Source: an uncultured Synergistales bacterium
GTDB lineage: Bacteria > Synergistota > Synergistia > Synergistales > Aminobacteriaceae
NCBI GenBank assembly: GCA_905235735.1
Contig: CAJOMU010000013.1
Coordinates: 1-43,792, forward strand
DNA length: 43,792 nt
Direction of reading: 5' to 3'
The position numbers and the translations under genes are program-made. Below the pieces are notes generated by a model, which searched no databases, had not been told where the DNA came from, and worked only from the letters and a program-made list of their open reading frames with translations. This document shows, piece by piece, positions 1 through 8,624 of the stretch. Positions within the stretch are counted from its first letter, which is position 1; every line of letters begins with the position of its first letter.

Positions 1-2087
1 GTCTTGAACCATGACGGCAGTGGATCATTCAGAATCTTGTAACGCCATATATGCTGCCTCGCTGAATACGATAGCAGTCTGTCCCAGATAAGAGCATCCA
101 TAGTTTCGGCTACTTTAGTCTGATTACTCTCCTTCGTTGCGTTCGTTGTCGTCTTGTCAACCTTGTCCGTGAAAAAATCCAGTATGCTATTCGTAACACT
201 TGCCGCAGTTTTGATTCTCGCATCGAAGTTTCCTAAGATATTAGCTCCCATTGTCTGGAACTTCAGATAGCCGTGAACGAAATCACCTGCACCTCCAAGA
301 ATCGATATTGTCTCTGTCGTTGAGGCCATTCCGAATGATACATCTTTGGTCGTTAAGATACTGCCCGCTTTCGAGTAGGCGACTTTCATTTTACCGTTGC
401 CTTCATCACCTTCAAATCCGCTGAAAGTATAATTTATAGGGCCAGTAGTCAGATTTCCATCGATGCTTACGTTATCGATGTGATAGGGCATTGCCTGAAG
501 TGCCACTGTGTAACTCACATCATGATCATCGAATGTGTGCGTAGGCTTTTCGAGCATTAAGGATTCATTAGCGAAATCAGCCGTTATAACCGCAGCTCTC
601 GCATATTTCCCGCTGATTCCTACAGGCTGATCATAAATCGTCTTGCTTGCTCCGAATCCTGCAAACTGTTTATTGCTGTCTAACTGCGTTGGGACAACAT
701 ATACTCTTCTATCCGTATCTGTCCAGCTTATTGCAACATCATCAACAAGTTTCACAGTGCCTTTTGTGCCTGTCAGAGGGCCTGCTGTGATTGATATTCT
801 TTCATCGAAAAAATAAGGGGTATTTACGGGATATACTATTTCTATTCCGTCTAAGTCACTCACATAATCACGTTTGGGGTTTATGCTTCCGTAATCGCAG
901 TACACTCTTCCGAGTCGCGCCCGATATCTGTTTCCGCTTCCTCCGATATAAACGAAATTAAGAAGCGCAATCTCATCTTTACCATCGCCGTCCAAATCTG
1001 CCCTTGCAGCTTTACATGTTAGGTCTGAACGATCATAGAAGAAGTTATCACCACGAACACTCCAGTTTTTGGAAGAAGCATCATACTTGAAGATGTTGAT
1101 TCTGATTCTATCATCAAGAAGAATACGATTCCCTCTGGTCAGTGTTGCAATTTCTGTCTTGCCATCGCCGTCAAAATCTCCCGCAATCACATTAAAGCCG
1201 ACATGGCTGTTGAAAAGTCCATCAATGAGGCTGTCATTAAAGCTATAATTATATTTTTCCTCAAATCTGAAATCGCCTACCCCGTGATACGTTAACGTGT
1301 AAACACGAAGCCAAACGTTATTAAGGTAGCCTCTGAAGCATACAGCGAGGTCATTCCTGTATCCGTCGCCGTCAAAATCTCCTGCCGCAATTTCAACTCC
1401 GCGAATACCGTTAGAGAAAGTAAAAAGGTTACTATACCAAGAACCATATACGCTATATTCGGTTTTAGCGTGCATGCCAATCCTGACAAAACCATTGTAC
1501 CCAATTGTATCTGTTACAGCCGTAACAAAATATTCTTTGTACGGAGCACCCTTGACTGTCATAGTATCAAGACCCCAGATAATTTTCTCAATCAGGTTAT
1601 TTCCTGTTAAGTCCTTAGCTGTAATATTGCCATTCTTGAAATCCAAATCCTGAGCCATATACGGAATTTGATTTGCCTGGCTTCCTCCCGCAAAATATAC
1701 AGCAGTGCGTGCTGTACCAGAAGGCTGAGAGACCGCGACCTTCATCATCTTCACGACAATACTGTCATTACCTGTTTGCATCTCCCCGACGTTGTTGATT
1801 TGAGGCAGAGTATATTCCTTTGCGCGTGAACCGTCATTGTTGATCGTGAATACATGAGGCAAAATGTAACTGTTGTTGTCGCTGGTTGGAAGTCTCTCCA
1901 CAAACATCAGTGAATGCTTCGGTATCTCCGGGAACTCTGAACCTGTCGCCTCCTTCACTATATCTGAAATTGATCCCAGACTTTTACCCTTAATCTGAAC
2001 ATCTCCAGATGCAGGGCTTCCAATGATAATATTAAAGAAACATGAAACTACAAACGCGAAAAATAAAAACGCTTTTATCTTTTTCAA
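1..2087 (-). CDS. Secreted FG-GAP/VCBS-repeat protein, 3' end outside the window
   Basis: The frame is open for 695 codons from a TTG start at 2087 to the left edge; I checked every codon and found no stop. An AGGAGGG site lies about 8 bases before the TTG, and the product starts with a lysine-rich, hydrophobic signal peptide (MKKIKAFLFFAFVV). Three repeats carry the calcium-binding FG-GAP signature: GDFDGDG near residues 238 and 303, and ADLDGDG near 362, each followed by an acidic/hydrophobic stretch. Such repeats form beta-propeller blades in exported or surface proteins. The C-terminal part is soluble-looking and not recognised. It is divergent from uvrB. The substrate or ligand cannot be told from sequence; adhesion or surface-layer roles are guesses. 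Confidence 0.8.
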   Translation of the reverse strand, partial: MKKIKAFLFFAFVVSCFFNIIIGSPASGDVQIKGKSLGSISDIVKEATGSEFPEIPKHSLMFVERLPTSDNNSYILPHVFTINNDGSRAKEYTLPQINNVGEMQTGNDSIVVKMMKVAVSQPSGTARTAVYFAGGSQANQIPYMAQDLDFKNGNITAKDLTGNNLIEKIIWGLDTMTVKGAPYKEYFVTAVTDTIGYNGFVRIGMHAKTEYSVYGSWYSNLFTFSNGIRGVEIAAGDFDGDGYRNDLAVCFRGYLNNVWLRVYTLTYHGVGDFRFEEKYNYSFNDSLIDGLFNSHVGFNVIAGDFDGDGKTEIATLTRGNRILLDDRIRINIFKYDASSKNWSVRGDNFFYDRSDLTCKAARADLDGDGKDEIALLNFVYIGGSGNRYRARLGRVYCDYGSINPKRDYVSDLDGIEIVYPVNTPYFFDERISITAGPLTGTKGTVKLVDDVAISWTDTDRRVYVVPTQLDSNKQFAGFGASKTIYDQPVGISGKYARAAVITADFANESLMLEKPTHTFDDHDVSYTVALQAMPYHIDNVSIDGNLTTGPINYTFSGFEGDEGNGKMKVAYSKAGSILTTKDVSFGMASTTETISILGGAGDFVHGYLKFQTMGANILGNFDARIKTAASVTNSILDFFTDKVDKTTTNATKESNQTKVAETMDALIWDRLLSYSARQHIWRYKILNDPLPSWFK

Positions 2088-2195
2088 AATGTTTCCCTCC
2101 TTGATATATTATTGATAATAATGTTAATACAAAAAAAAACATTTTGCAAGTGATATAGAATAATTCAAACTAATTCGGAAAGGTCGAAGCATTTC

Positions 2196-4193
2196 ATGAA
2201 TACCTCGAAAAATTTTGTGCTTCATTCTCAGTGGCCGCCTTCTGGTGATCAGACTGAAGCAATTGAAACGTTAACTCAAAGCCTCATTAATAAGAATCGA
2301 TTCCAAACGTTAATGGGCGTTACTGGAAGCGGAAAAACTTTCACAATCGCAAACGTAATCGCTAATCTCAATCGTCCCGCTTTAGTCCTCGCTCACAATA
2401 AAACTTTAGCCGCTCAGTTATATTCCGAGTTCAAGAATTTCTTCCCTGAAAATGCAGTCCGCTATTTCGTCAGCTATTACGATTACTATCAGCCCGAAGC
2501 ATATATCCCTCAGAGTGATACTTACATCGAGAAGGACGCTTCAATCAATGAACGCATTGAACGTTTGAGACTTGCGGCAACGAAAGCTCTCATTGAACGC
2601 AGAGATGTTATTGTCGTCGCAAGTGTCTCATGCATATACGGACTTGGCCAGAAAAAAGCATACGAGGACGCAATAATCTCATTCGCAGTTCATGACACAA
2701 TAGACATGCGGGATTTCCTTGAACGTCTCGTTATGAATTACTATGAACGCAGCGACTTCACTCTTGAACCTGGAAAGTTCCGCGTCAGAGGCGACACAAT
2801 AGAAATATTTCCGGCATATGAAGAGGACTTCTGCATTCGAATCACCTTCTTTGATGATGAAATCGAACGCATAGACATAGTTCACCCTTTAACAGGCCAT
2901 CTCATTGAACGCGTTAATAAGGCATCAATATTCCCTGCACAGCATTATGTTACTCAGAATGACGCAATTGAAAGGTCTGTACCATTAATTGAGACTGAAC
3001 TTTCAAAAATAGAGAATGAGTTCAAAGCTCAGGGAAAAGTTGTTGAAGCTCAGAGAATCAGAATGAGAACATTATACGATTTAGAGATGTTACAGGAAGC
3101 AGGATACTGTTCAGGCATTGAGAATTATTCCGTGTATCTCGATGGAAGAAAACACGGTGATCCTCCGGGAACATTGGTTGATTTCTTCCCTGAAGATTAC
3201 ATCTGTGTAGTCGATGAATCACACATCACTCTCCCGCAGGTCAGGGGAATGTTCAACGGAGACAGGGCACGAAAGAAAGTACTCGTTGAGAATGGATTCA
3301 GATTACCGTCATGCATGGATAACCGTCCGCTTGAATGGAGTGAATTTGAAGCTAGAATGCGTCAGGCAATCTTCGTCTCTGCAACTCCCGGAGACTATGA
3401 GCTTAAAGCCTCGTCAGTAATCGCTGAACAGATTATACGACCTACAGGCATTCCTGACCCTGAGGTTGAAGTTCTTCCTGCAAAGACACAAATTGATGAC
3501 CTCATCGACAAACTCAGAGACATAACAGAAAAAGGTGAACGTGCATTAGTGCTCACACTCACAAAGAGAGGTTCTGAGGATTTAGCTGACTATCTGAGGG
3601 ATTTGAAGTTCAAGGTGAAGTACATTCATTCGGAGCTGAATACATTTGAACGTGCAGAACTGATTCGTGATTTGAGATCCGGGAGCGTTGATGTTCTCGT
3701 TGGAATTAATTTATTGCGTGAGGGAATGGACTTGCCTGAAGTTACTTTCGTTGCGATTCTCGACGCTGATCGTGAAGGCTATCTGCGTTCTTATCGTTCA
3801 CTGATTCAGATTATGGGACGTGCCGCAAGGAATATCAACAGTCATATAATACTGTATGCAGATGAAATGACTGACAGCATAAGCAAGGCAGTTAATGAGA
3901 CCAAACGAAGACGCGATAAACAGCTTGCATTCAATAAGGAACATAATATAACTCCCAGAAGCATACGCAAAGAAGTAGCTGACTTACTGCCTCCTGAACT
4001 CGCAGATGCATTCGGAGATGATACACATGATGATTCACCGAAGGCCAAGACAAAGAAGACGAAGCAGAAATCACGAGGAAAGATGAGCATAGAGGAACTT
4101 GAACGTGCAATGTGGGAAGCAGTTGAAGAATTGAACTTTGAGAGGGCAGCAGCAATCAGAGATACAATCGCGGAAATTAAATCGTTAGGCTGA
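2196..4193 (+). CDS. uvrB: UvrABC system protein B (excinuclease helicase subunit)
   Basis: UvrB is the damage-verifying helicase of nucleotide excision repair: UvrA loads it at a lesion and it then recruits UvrC. At 665 residues it has the usual family length. Visible motifs are Walker A GVTGSGKT at residues 41-48, the YYDYYQPEAYIP beta-hairpin that clamps DNA, a DESH motif II, the helicase motif with QIMGRAARN, and a C-terminal UVR domain at about 631-665 that contacts UvrC. Before it is a lysine/serine-rich linker. The ATG at 2196 has a GGAAAGG site about 12 bases upstream. It is followed after 39 bases by def and fmt on the same strand. uvrA and uvrC are not in the window. Confidence 0.97.
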   Translation: MNTSKNFVLHSQWPPSGDQTEAIETLTQSLINKNRFQTLMGVTGSGKTFTIANVIANLNRPALVLAHNKTLAAQLYSEFKNFFPENAVRYFVSYYDYYQPEAYIPQSDTYIEKDASINERIERLRLAATKALIERRDVIVVASVSCIYGLGQKKAYEDAIISFAVHDTIDMRDFLERLVMNYYERSDFTLEPGKFRVRGDTIEIFPAYEEDFCIRITFFDDEIERIDIVHPLTGHLIERVNKASIFPAQHYVTQNDAIERSVPLIETELSKIENEFKAQGKVVEAQRIRMRTLYDLEMLQEAGYCSGIENYSVYLDGRKHGDPPGTLVDFFPEDYICVVDESHITLPQVRGMFNGDRARKKVLVENGFRLPSCMDNRPLEWSEFEARMRQAIFVSATPGDYELKASSVIAEQIIRPTGIPDPEVEVLPAKTQIDDLIDKLRDITEKGERALVLTLTKRGSEDLADYLRDLKFKVKYIHSELNTFERAELIRDLRSGSVDVLVGINLLREGMDLPEVTFVAILDADREGYLRSYRSLIQIMGRAARNINSHIILYADEMTDSISKAVNETKRRRDKQLAFNKEHNITPRSIRKEVADLLPPELADAFGDDTHDDSPKAKTKKTKQKSRGKMSIEELERAMWEAVEELNFERAAAIRDTIAEIKSLG

Positions 4194-4232
4194 TACAATT
4201 ATACGCAAATGAAAAAGGGAGCGTGAAATATA

Positions 4233-4748
4233 TTGTCTGAAAATGAAAACGTAACAGGTGTTCTCGAAATTCTTCATTATCCGAATCCTATCCTGAAGAA
4301 ACAATCAGAAGAAGTGAAAGTTTTCGATGATGAACTTGAAGACTTCGTGAAGAAACTCTTTGCAACAATGCGTTCACATGACGGTGTTGGTCTCGCTGCA
4401 CCACAGGTAGGAGTACTGAAGAAGATAGCAGTTATTGAATATGAAGAGAAGAGTTATGTGCTGATTAATCCGAAAGTAGTTGACCAGCACGGCATACAGG
4501 AAGGTGAAGAAGGCTGTCTGAGTTTTCCGGGACTTTATGCGAATGTAACCCGTCCTGAATGGGTCAAGATTGAGACTTATGATTTGCATGGTGAGAAGAC
4601 ATTCATTGAGGCAAATGGATATACAGCACGTGCATTCCTTCATGAAATGGATCATCTGAACGGAAAATTATTCATCGATCATTTATCGAGCATAAAGCGC
4701 AATGCAATCAAGAAGAAGGCAGCGAAACATACAGGAGGACATTTCTAA
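4233..4748 (+). CDS. def: Peptide deformylase
   Basis: This cytoplasmic metalloenzyme removes the formyl group from the N-terminal methionine of nascent proteins. All three family motifs are present: GVGLAAPQ from residue 51, EGCLSFPG with metal ligand Cys95, and HEMDH with ligands His137 and His141 and catalytic Glu138. Length (171 aa) is normal for a type 1 enzyme. The start is TTG at 4233, preceded by a GGGAG site. The stop is directly followed, with no spacer, by the TTG start of fmt, the enzyme that adds the formyl group, so the two opposing activities are probably translationally coupled. The pairing of def and fmt is common in bacteria. Confidence 0.97.
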   Translation: MSENENVTGVLEILHYPNPILKKQSEEVKVFDDELEDFVKKLFATMRSHDGVGLAAPQVGVLKKIAVIEYEEKSYVLINPKVVDQHGIQEGEEGCLSFPGLYANVTRPEWVKIETYDLHGEKTFIEANGYTARAFLHEMDHLNGKLFIDHLSSIKRNAIKKKAAKHTGGHF

Positions 4749-5669
4749 TTGAATATCTGGTTTATCGGTACAGGCCCGTTTGCTGCATTATGTCTTGAAG
4801 GACTGACCAAACGAGGCGTAACCTTCACTCGAATCATCACAGGACTTCCGACACGTTCAGGCAGAAACGGAAAAGAAAACCCTTCACCTGTTGAACTCAA
4901 AGCCATATCACTTGGCCTCAGTGTATCACGAACAGGAAAGCTCAATGATAATCACGAACTGATTCAGGAACTCGAAGTGAATAACCCTGACGTAATTTTT
5001 GTGATTGATTTCGGCCAGATAATCCGTGAACCTTTCTTATCGCGTATGTGTCTCAATATTCACCCGTCATTACTGCCTGAGTATCGCGGTGCAGCACCAA
5101 TTCAGAGAGCACTAATTGAAGGCCATTCGAGGACAGGAGTTAGTGTGTTCCGTCTGGTTAAGGCAATGGATGCAGGTGATGTGATTGCACAGCGTGAGAT
5201 TGAAATTTCACCCGAAGATAATGCTTCTGATTTATATGTTCGTCTCGCAGACATCGGAAGTGAACTCGCATATGAATCGCTGAAGCACATTCATGAACTC
5301 AGATTCACACATCAAGATGAAACACTTGCGACCTATGCACATAAACTCGATAAGAAGGAATTTGAAGTTTCATTTGATATGACGGCAGACAGAATCATAA
5401 ACACTGTGAGAGCACTGGCCATGTCAGGTGGAGCATATATAATGATTCGGAAGAAACGGGTTAAATTATGGCGTGTATCATTGCGTGATGATATGAGAGC
5501 TTCAGAATGCGGACGTGTAATGAAACTTGATGATTCACTTGTGGTTTCGTGTGCCGATTATGCGATTGAGATTCATGAAGTTCAAAGCGAGGGTAAAAAT
5601 GTAATGTCCGGAATAGAATGGTCAAGGGGATTACGGCTCAAAGAGGGCAATGCATTGAATTGTGTGTAA
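4749..5669 (+). CDS. fmt: Methionyl-tRNA formyltransferase
   Basis: Fmt formylates methionyl-tRNA(fMet) using 10-formyltetrahydrofolate to make the initiator tRNA. The N-terminal Rossmann region begins MNIWFIGTGPFA, and the cofactor-binding and catalytic segment LNIHPSLLPEYRGAAPIQ lies near residue 100, followed by the TGVS and MDAGDV motifs. A smaller C-terminal tRNA-binding OB-like domain follows. Length (306 aa) is typical. The TTG start at 4749 abuts the def stop codon, and an AGGAGG site sits within the last def codons about 10 bases upstream. It is the last gene of the uvrB-def-fmt run; a short AT-rich gap separates it from the NUDIX gene. Confidence 0.96.
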   Translation: MNIWFIGTGPFAALCLEGLTKRGVTFTRIITGLPTRSGRNGKENPSPVELKAISLGLSVSRTGKLNDNHELIQELEVNNPDVIFVIDFGQIIREPFLSRMCLNIHPSLLPEYRGAAPIQRALIEGHSRTGVSVFRLVKAMDAGDVIAQREIEISPEDNASDLYVRLADIGSELAYESLKHIHELRFTHQDETLATYAHKLDKKEFEVSFDMTADRIINTVRALAMSGGAYIMIRKKRVKLWRVSLRDDMRASECGRVMKLDDSLVVSCADYAIEIHEVQSEGKNVMSGIEWSRGLRLKEGNALNCV

Positions 5670-5685
5670 ATTAAGATTTATGCGT

Positions 5686-5717
5686 TATAATTAACGAAAT
5701 TCATGTAGACATATAAT
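5686..5717 (+). promoter_or_regulatory. Candidate -10 boxes upstream of the NUDIX gene
   Basis: Two TATAAT hexamers lie at 5686-5691 and 5712-5717 in the gap after fmt. Neither has a convincing -35 at normal spacing, so a separate promoter here is only a possibility. The second hexamer overlaps the ATG at 5716, which argues that translation starts at the later ATG at 5737. Confidence 0.3.
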
Positions 5718-5736
5718 GAAAAGGGCAGGTGTTCTT

Positions 5737-6312
5737 ATGCCGCAGGAAAAAGAAAAAACACTTGAGGAACTTCAAGAGGTCTGCGTAAAAGAGAACAGAG
5801 TATTTGACGGTAAGATTCTCAGTGTTCGAAGTGATGATGTACGCACTCCGTCAGGGCATATTGCAAAGCGTGAAGTCGTTGAACACAAAGCCGCAGTAGG
5901 AATGATTGCACTCACTGAACGAAAGACAGTGCTGCTCGTCAGACAGTACCGCTATGCAGTGAATGAGATCATGCTCGAAGTATGCGCAGGTCTGATTGAA
6001 GCAGGGGAAGACCCAGTGCAGGCAGCAGAACGTGAAATGCAGGAAGAGCTTGGGGTGAAGGCAAAAACTCTTCAGCGTGTCGGAGAATTTTACGCTTCAC
6101 CTGGTTTCTGCACGGAGATGTTCACGTTGTTCCTTGCCACAGGTCTTGAAAAATCATCGTTGCCACAGGACGAAGACGAAAACGTTTCGGTAATTGAACT
6201 TGCATTAAGCGACATACCGAAAATGATTCGTGAAGGAAAAATACGAGACTCGAAGACATTTGCAGCTCTTTCGTGGCTTATGGCAAAGGAGGGGATTCTG
6301 ATTGACCCCTGA
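5737..6312 (+). CDS. NUDIX hydrolase, ADP-ribose pyrophosphatase type
   Basis: The NUDIX box (G-x5-E-x7-REMQEELG) begins at the segment GLIEAGEDPVQAAEREMQ; it binds the divalent cations used to cleave nucleoside diphosphate derivatives. The upstream ALTERKTVLLVRQYRYAV stretch and overall layout match the NudF/ADP-ribose pyrophosphatase subgroup, which is the likely but unproven substrate class. I prefer the ATG at 5737 (191 aa), which has a GGCAGGTG site 5 bases upstream, to the in-frame ATG at 5716, which has none and overlaps a possible -10 box. It lies between fmt and a chemotaxis receptor, with no strong functional link to either. Confidence 0.88.
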   Translation: MPQEKEKTLEELQEVCVKENRVFDGKILSVRSDDVRTPSGHIAKREVVEHKAAVGMIALTERKTVLLVRQYRYAVNEIMLEVCAGLIEAGEDPVQAAEREMQEELGVKAKTLQRVGEFYASPGFCTEMFTLFLATGLEKSSLPQDEDENVSVIELALSDIPKMIREGKIRDSKTFAALSWLMAKEGILIDP

Positions 6313-6402
6313 GAGATAAAAGCTGTAAGTGCGCAATAAGGGTTAGTTTTAGTTTCAATCACAGTTCAAATCTATTCAAACAAACAGGAGAGAGTATTCA
6401 CA

Positions 6403-8571
6403 ATGTTAAACAATTTCAAAATTACGGGTAAACTCACAATAGGCTTCGGGATAGTTCTTGCACTTTTCGGAGTCGCAGTCTTCTTTTCATGGACGAGCAT
6501 ATCAGGAGTACAGCAGGATGTAAGGTTCCTTCAGGACGTAGCGGGCGGAACGGTGAAGATCGCCAACGAACTCAATCTTACGGTTAGCTGGATACGAGCG
6601 GGAGTAAGAGACCTTAGGTACTCAGAGAGTGATGAGGACATGGACAAGTTAGCGGGATACATCACTACGCTGAGGACATCGATTGAGAAGGGCAAGAGGC
6701 TTTACGCGGAACAGCCCAGACTGACGAGCCTTTCAAATCTTGCTGAAATGGAAAATATTCTGAGGAACATCGAGACCACGATGAACAGGACATTCCAGAT
6801 GATACGCACGAAGCGAACAGTTTCAGCGACACTCATCAAAGAAATCGACAAGATGATTGCACTGCTGGAAAGCGTAATCGACATGCAGTACAAGATAACG
6901 ATTCAGAATCTCAAGACGAATCTTGAAGGGCATGATTACGAGACGGACATTAACCGCATAAGGGCAGTTGAGTCATTACAGCTTGCTTTCTGCAACACAG
7001 CCAAAAATTATGCTGTTGCAATGTGGTACAGAGATGCGAAGATGATGAATGACACGACACAGCTGATAGTTGACGGAGAGAATGCGTACAACAGGTTCTA
7101 TGAGAATACGACCTACAAGGAAGTGAAGGATCTGATGAACGCAGGACGAGGCTCATTCGGGACTCTGAAGTCAGGATTTGCTGATGTTCTGAATTCATTC
7201 ACGCAGACGGATCCGGCATTCCAGGCACTGCTTGCTGATGCCCTAAACCTGGTTAATATCTCCGACAAAATCACAGAATCTGGAATTGAGACTATCGTAA
7301 CGCTTTCACAGAATGCATTTGATGCGCTTGGAAGCACAATGACACTGGTGATAGCACTTGCAGTTGTAGCAATAGTAATCGGCGTTGGAATAGCACTCTA
7401 CATAGCGAAATCAATTTCAACTCCTCTCGGACGTGTTGTAGAACTCTGCAAGGAAGCCAGCAACGGAGAAATGGCAATTACACGAGGGGACTTCAATTAT
7501 GAGGGTAAAGACGAACTTGGCAACTTAGGCGATGCACTTACAGAGATGTTCGCTGCATTGAGCACTGCAATCGGAGACATTCGCGGTCTTGCAATACAGA
7601 GCCATGAAACATCAGCCAACATGAAGGAAGATGCGACGAAGAACACCGATTATGCGAACAATGTACGTTCGAACGTTGCCAATGTCGTGAAGCTGATGGA
7701 AGGCAATGCATCATCACTTCAGGAGAGTAACGCAGGAACAGAGGAAATGTCAGCGGCATCAATGACGAGTGCACAGGCTGCAACGGACTGCGCGGAATTC
7801 ATCTCGAACATGACGACAGTAACGAACAAGGCAGTCGAGACGGTGAAAGAAGCGATTGCGAACATAGTAATCCTTCAGAAGAAGACGCAGGAGAGCGGAG
7901 AAAAGTTACAGGAACTTGTTGAAAGCGTAAACAAGATAAGCGAATTCATCGGAGATATTACATCGATAGCAGATCAGACGAACCTGTTAGCACTGAACGC
8001 CGCAATAGAGGCCGCAAGAGCAGGAGAAGCAGGCAGAGGATTTGCAGTTGTTGCGGAGAGTGTACGTAAACTCGCAGAAGAATCCAGCCGTGCCGCAGAG
8101 AATGTCAGAGGGTTAATCGAATCACTTCAGACAAGTGCGAGAGAGACCAAGACATCGAGTGATGAGACGGCAGAGATTCTCACTGAGACGACCGGAAAGG
8201 CAAACAATGCGCAGGATTCACTTGCTGAGGCAATCGGACAGATCGACAAGGCGAATGACAGAATTCAGAACATAGCGGCAGTTGCACAGGAACAGGCAGC
8301 ATCAAGCCGAGAGATAGCGGCAGGGATCGACAATGTAACGAAGGCGACTACGGAGATTCTGGAGAACCTTGAGAGCATAAAGAACGATATGGACGAGACA
8401 GCAATGATAGCTGAACGAGCGGCTCAGGGTGCAGTTGATCAGACGGGGCTTGTTGAATCAATCACGGAAGCGTTATCGCAGTTCCATATTGAGGATGAAG
8501 GCTCGGCACCGAAGAAGGGCGGTTCATCACGGAAGGCACTTCCTGCGAAGGCACCAGCGAAGAAGAAGTAA
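6403..8571 (+). CDS. Methyl-accepting chemotaxis protein
   Basis: This is a transmembrane chemoreceptor. A first membrane helix at about residues 13-31, a mostly helical extracytoplasmic sensor region of some 280 residues, and a second helix at about 313-336 are followed by a HAMP linker and a long coiled-coil signalling domain. The highly conserved hairpin tip that binds CheW and CheA is at about 513-555 ([20 protein letters not shown]). The C-terminus is a lysine/alanine/proline tail with no visible CheR-binding pentapeptide. The sensor region looks like a four-helix type; its ligand is unknown. The ATG at 6403 has an AGGAGAG site. A terminator follows, so it is probably monocistronic. Confidence 0.95.
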   Translation: MLNNFKITGKLTIGFGIVLALFGVAVFFSWTSISGVQQDVRFLQDVAGGTVKIANELNLTVSWIRAGVRDLRYSESDEDMDKLAGYITTLRTSIEKGKRLYAEQPRLTSLSNLAEMENILRNIETTMNRTFQMIRTKRTVSATLIKEIDKMIALLESVIDMQYKITIQNLKTNLEGHDYETDINRIRAVESLQLAFCNTAKNYAVAMWYRDAKMMNDTTQLIVDGENAYNRFYENTTYKEVKDLMNAGRGSFGTLKSGFADVLNSFTQTDPAFQALLADALNLVNISDKITESGIETIVTLSQNAFDALGSTMTLVIALAVVAIVIGVGIALYIAKSISTPLGRVVELCKEASNGEMAITRGDFNYEGKDELGNLGDALTEMFAALSTAIGDIRGLAIQSHETSANMKEDATKNTDYANNVRSNVANVVKLMEGNASSLQESNAGTEEMSAASMTSAQAATDCAEFISNMTTVTNKAVETVKEAIANIVILQKKTQESGEKLQELVESVNKISEFIGDITSIADQTNLLALNAAIEAARAGEAGRGFAVVAESVRKLAEESSRAAENVRGLIESLQTSARETKTSSDETAEILTETTGKANNAQDSLAEAIGQIDKANDRIQNIAAVAQEQAASSREIAAGIDNVTKATTEILENLESIKNDMDETAMIAERAAQGAVDQTGLVESITEALSQFHIEDEGSAPKKGGSSRKALPAKAPAKKK

Positions 8572-8587
8572 TTTAGCACGAGAACTC

Positions 8588-8624
8588 ATGAGGGGAAGCA
8601 GTTTTATGTTTCTCCTCATTTTTT
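8588..8624 (+). terminator. Intrinsic terminator of the chemoreceptor gene
   Basis: A 10-bp stem with one G-U pair (ATGAGGGGAA 8588-8597 with TTCTCCTCAT 8610-8619) and a 12-base loop is followed by six T residues. The T tract ends at the base immediately before the ATG of the next gene. Confidence 0.85.

Noticed and set aside
3842-4198. 118-aa open frame antisense to the end of uvrB
   Set aside because: It is opposite a well-conserved coding region and has no recognisable features or ribosome binding site.
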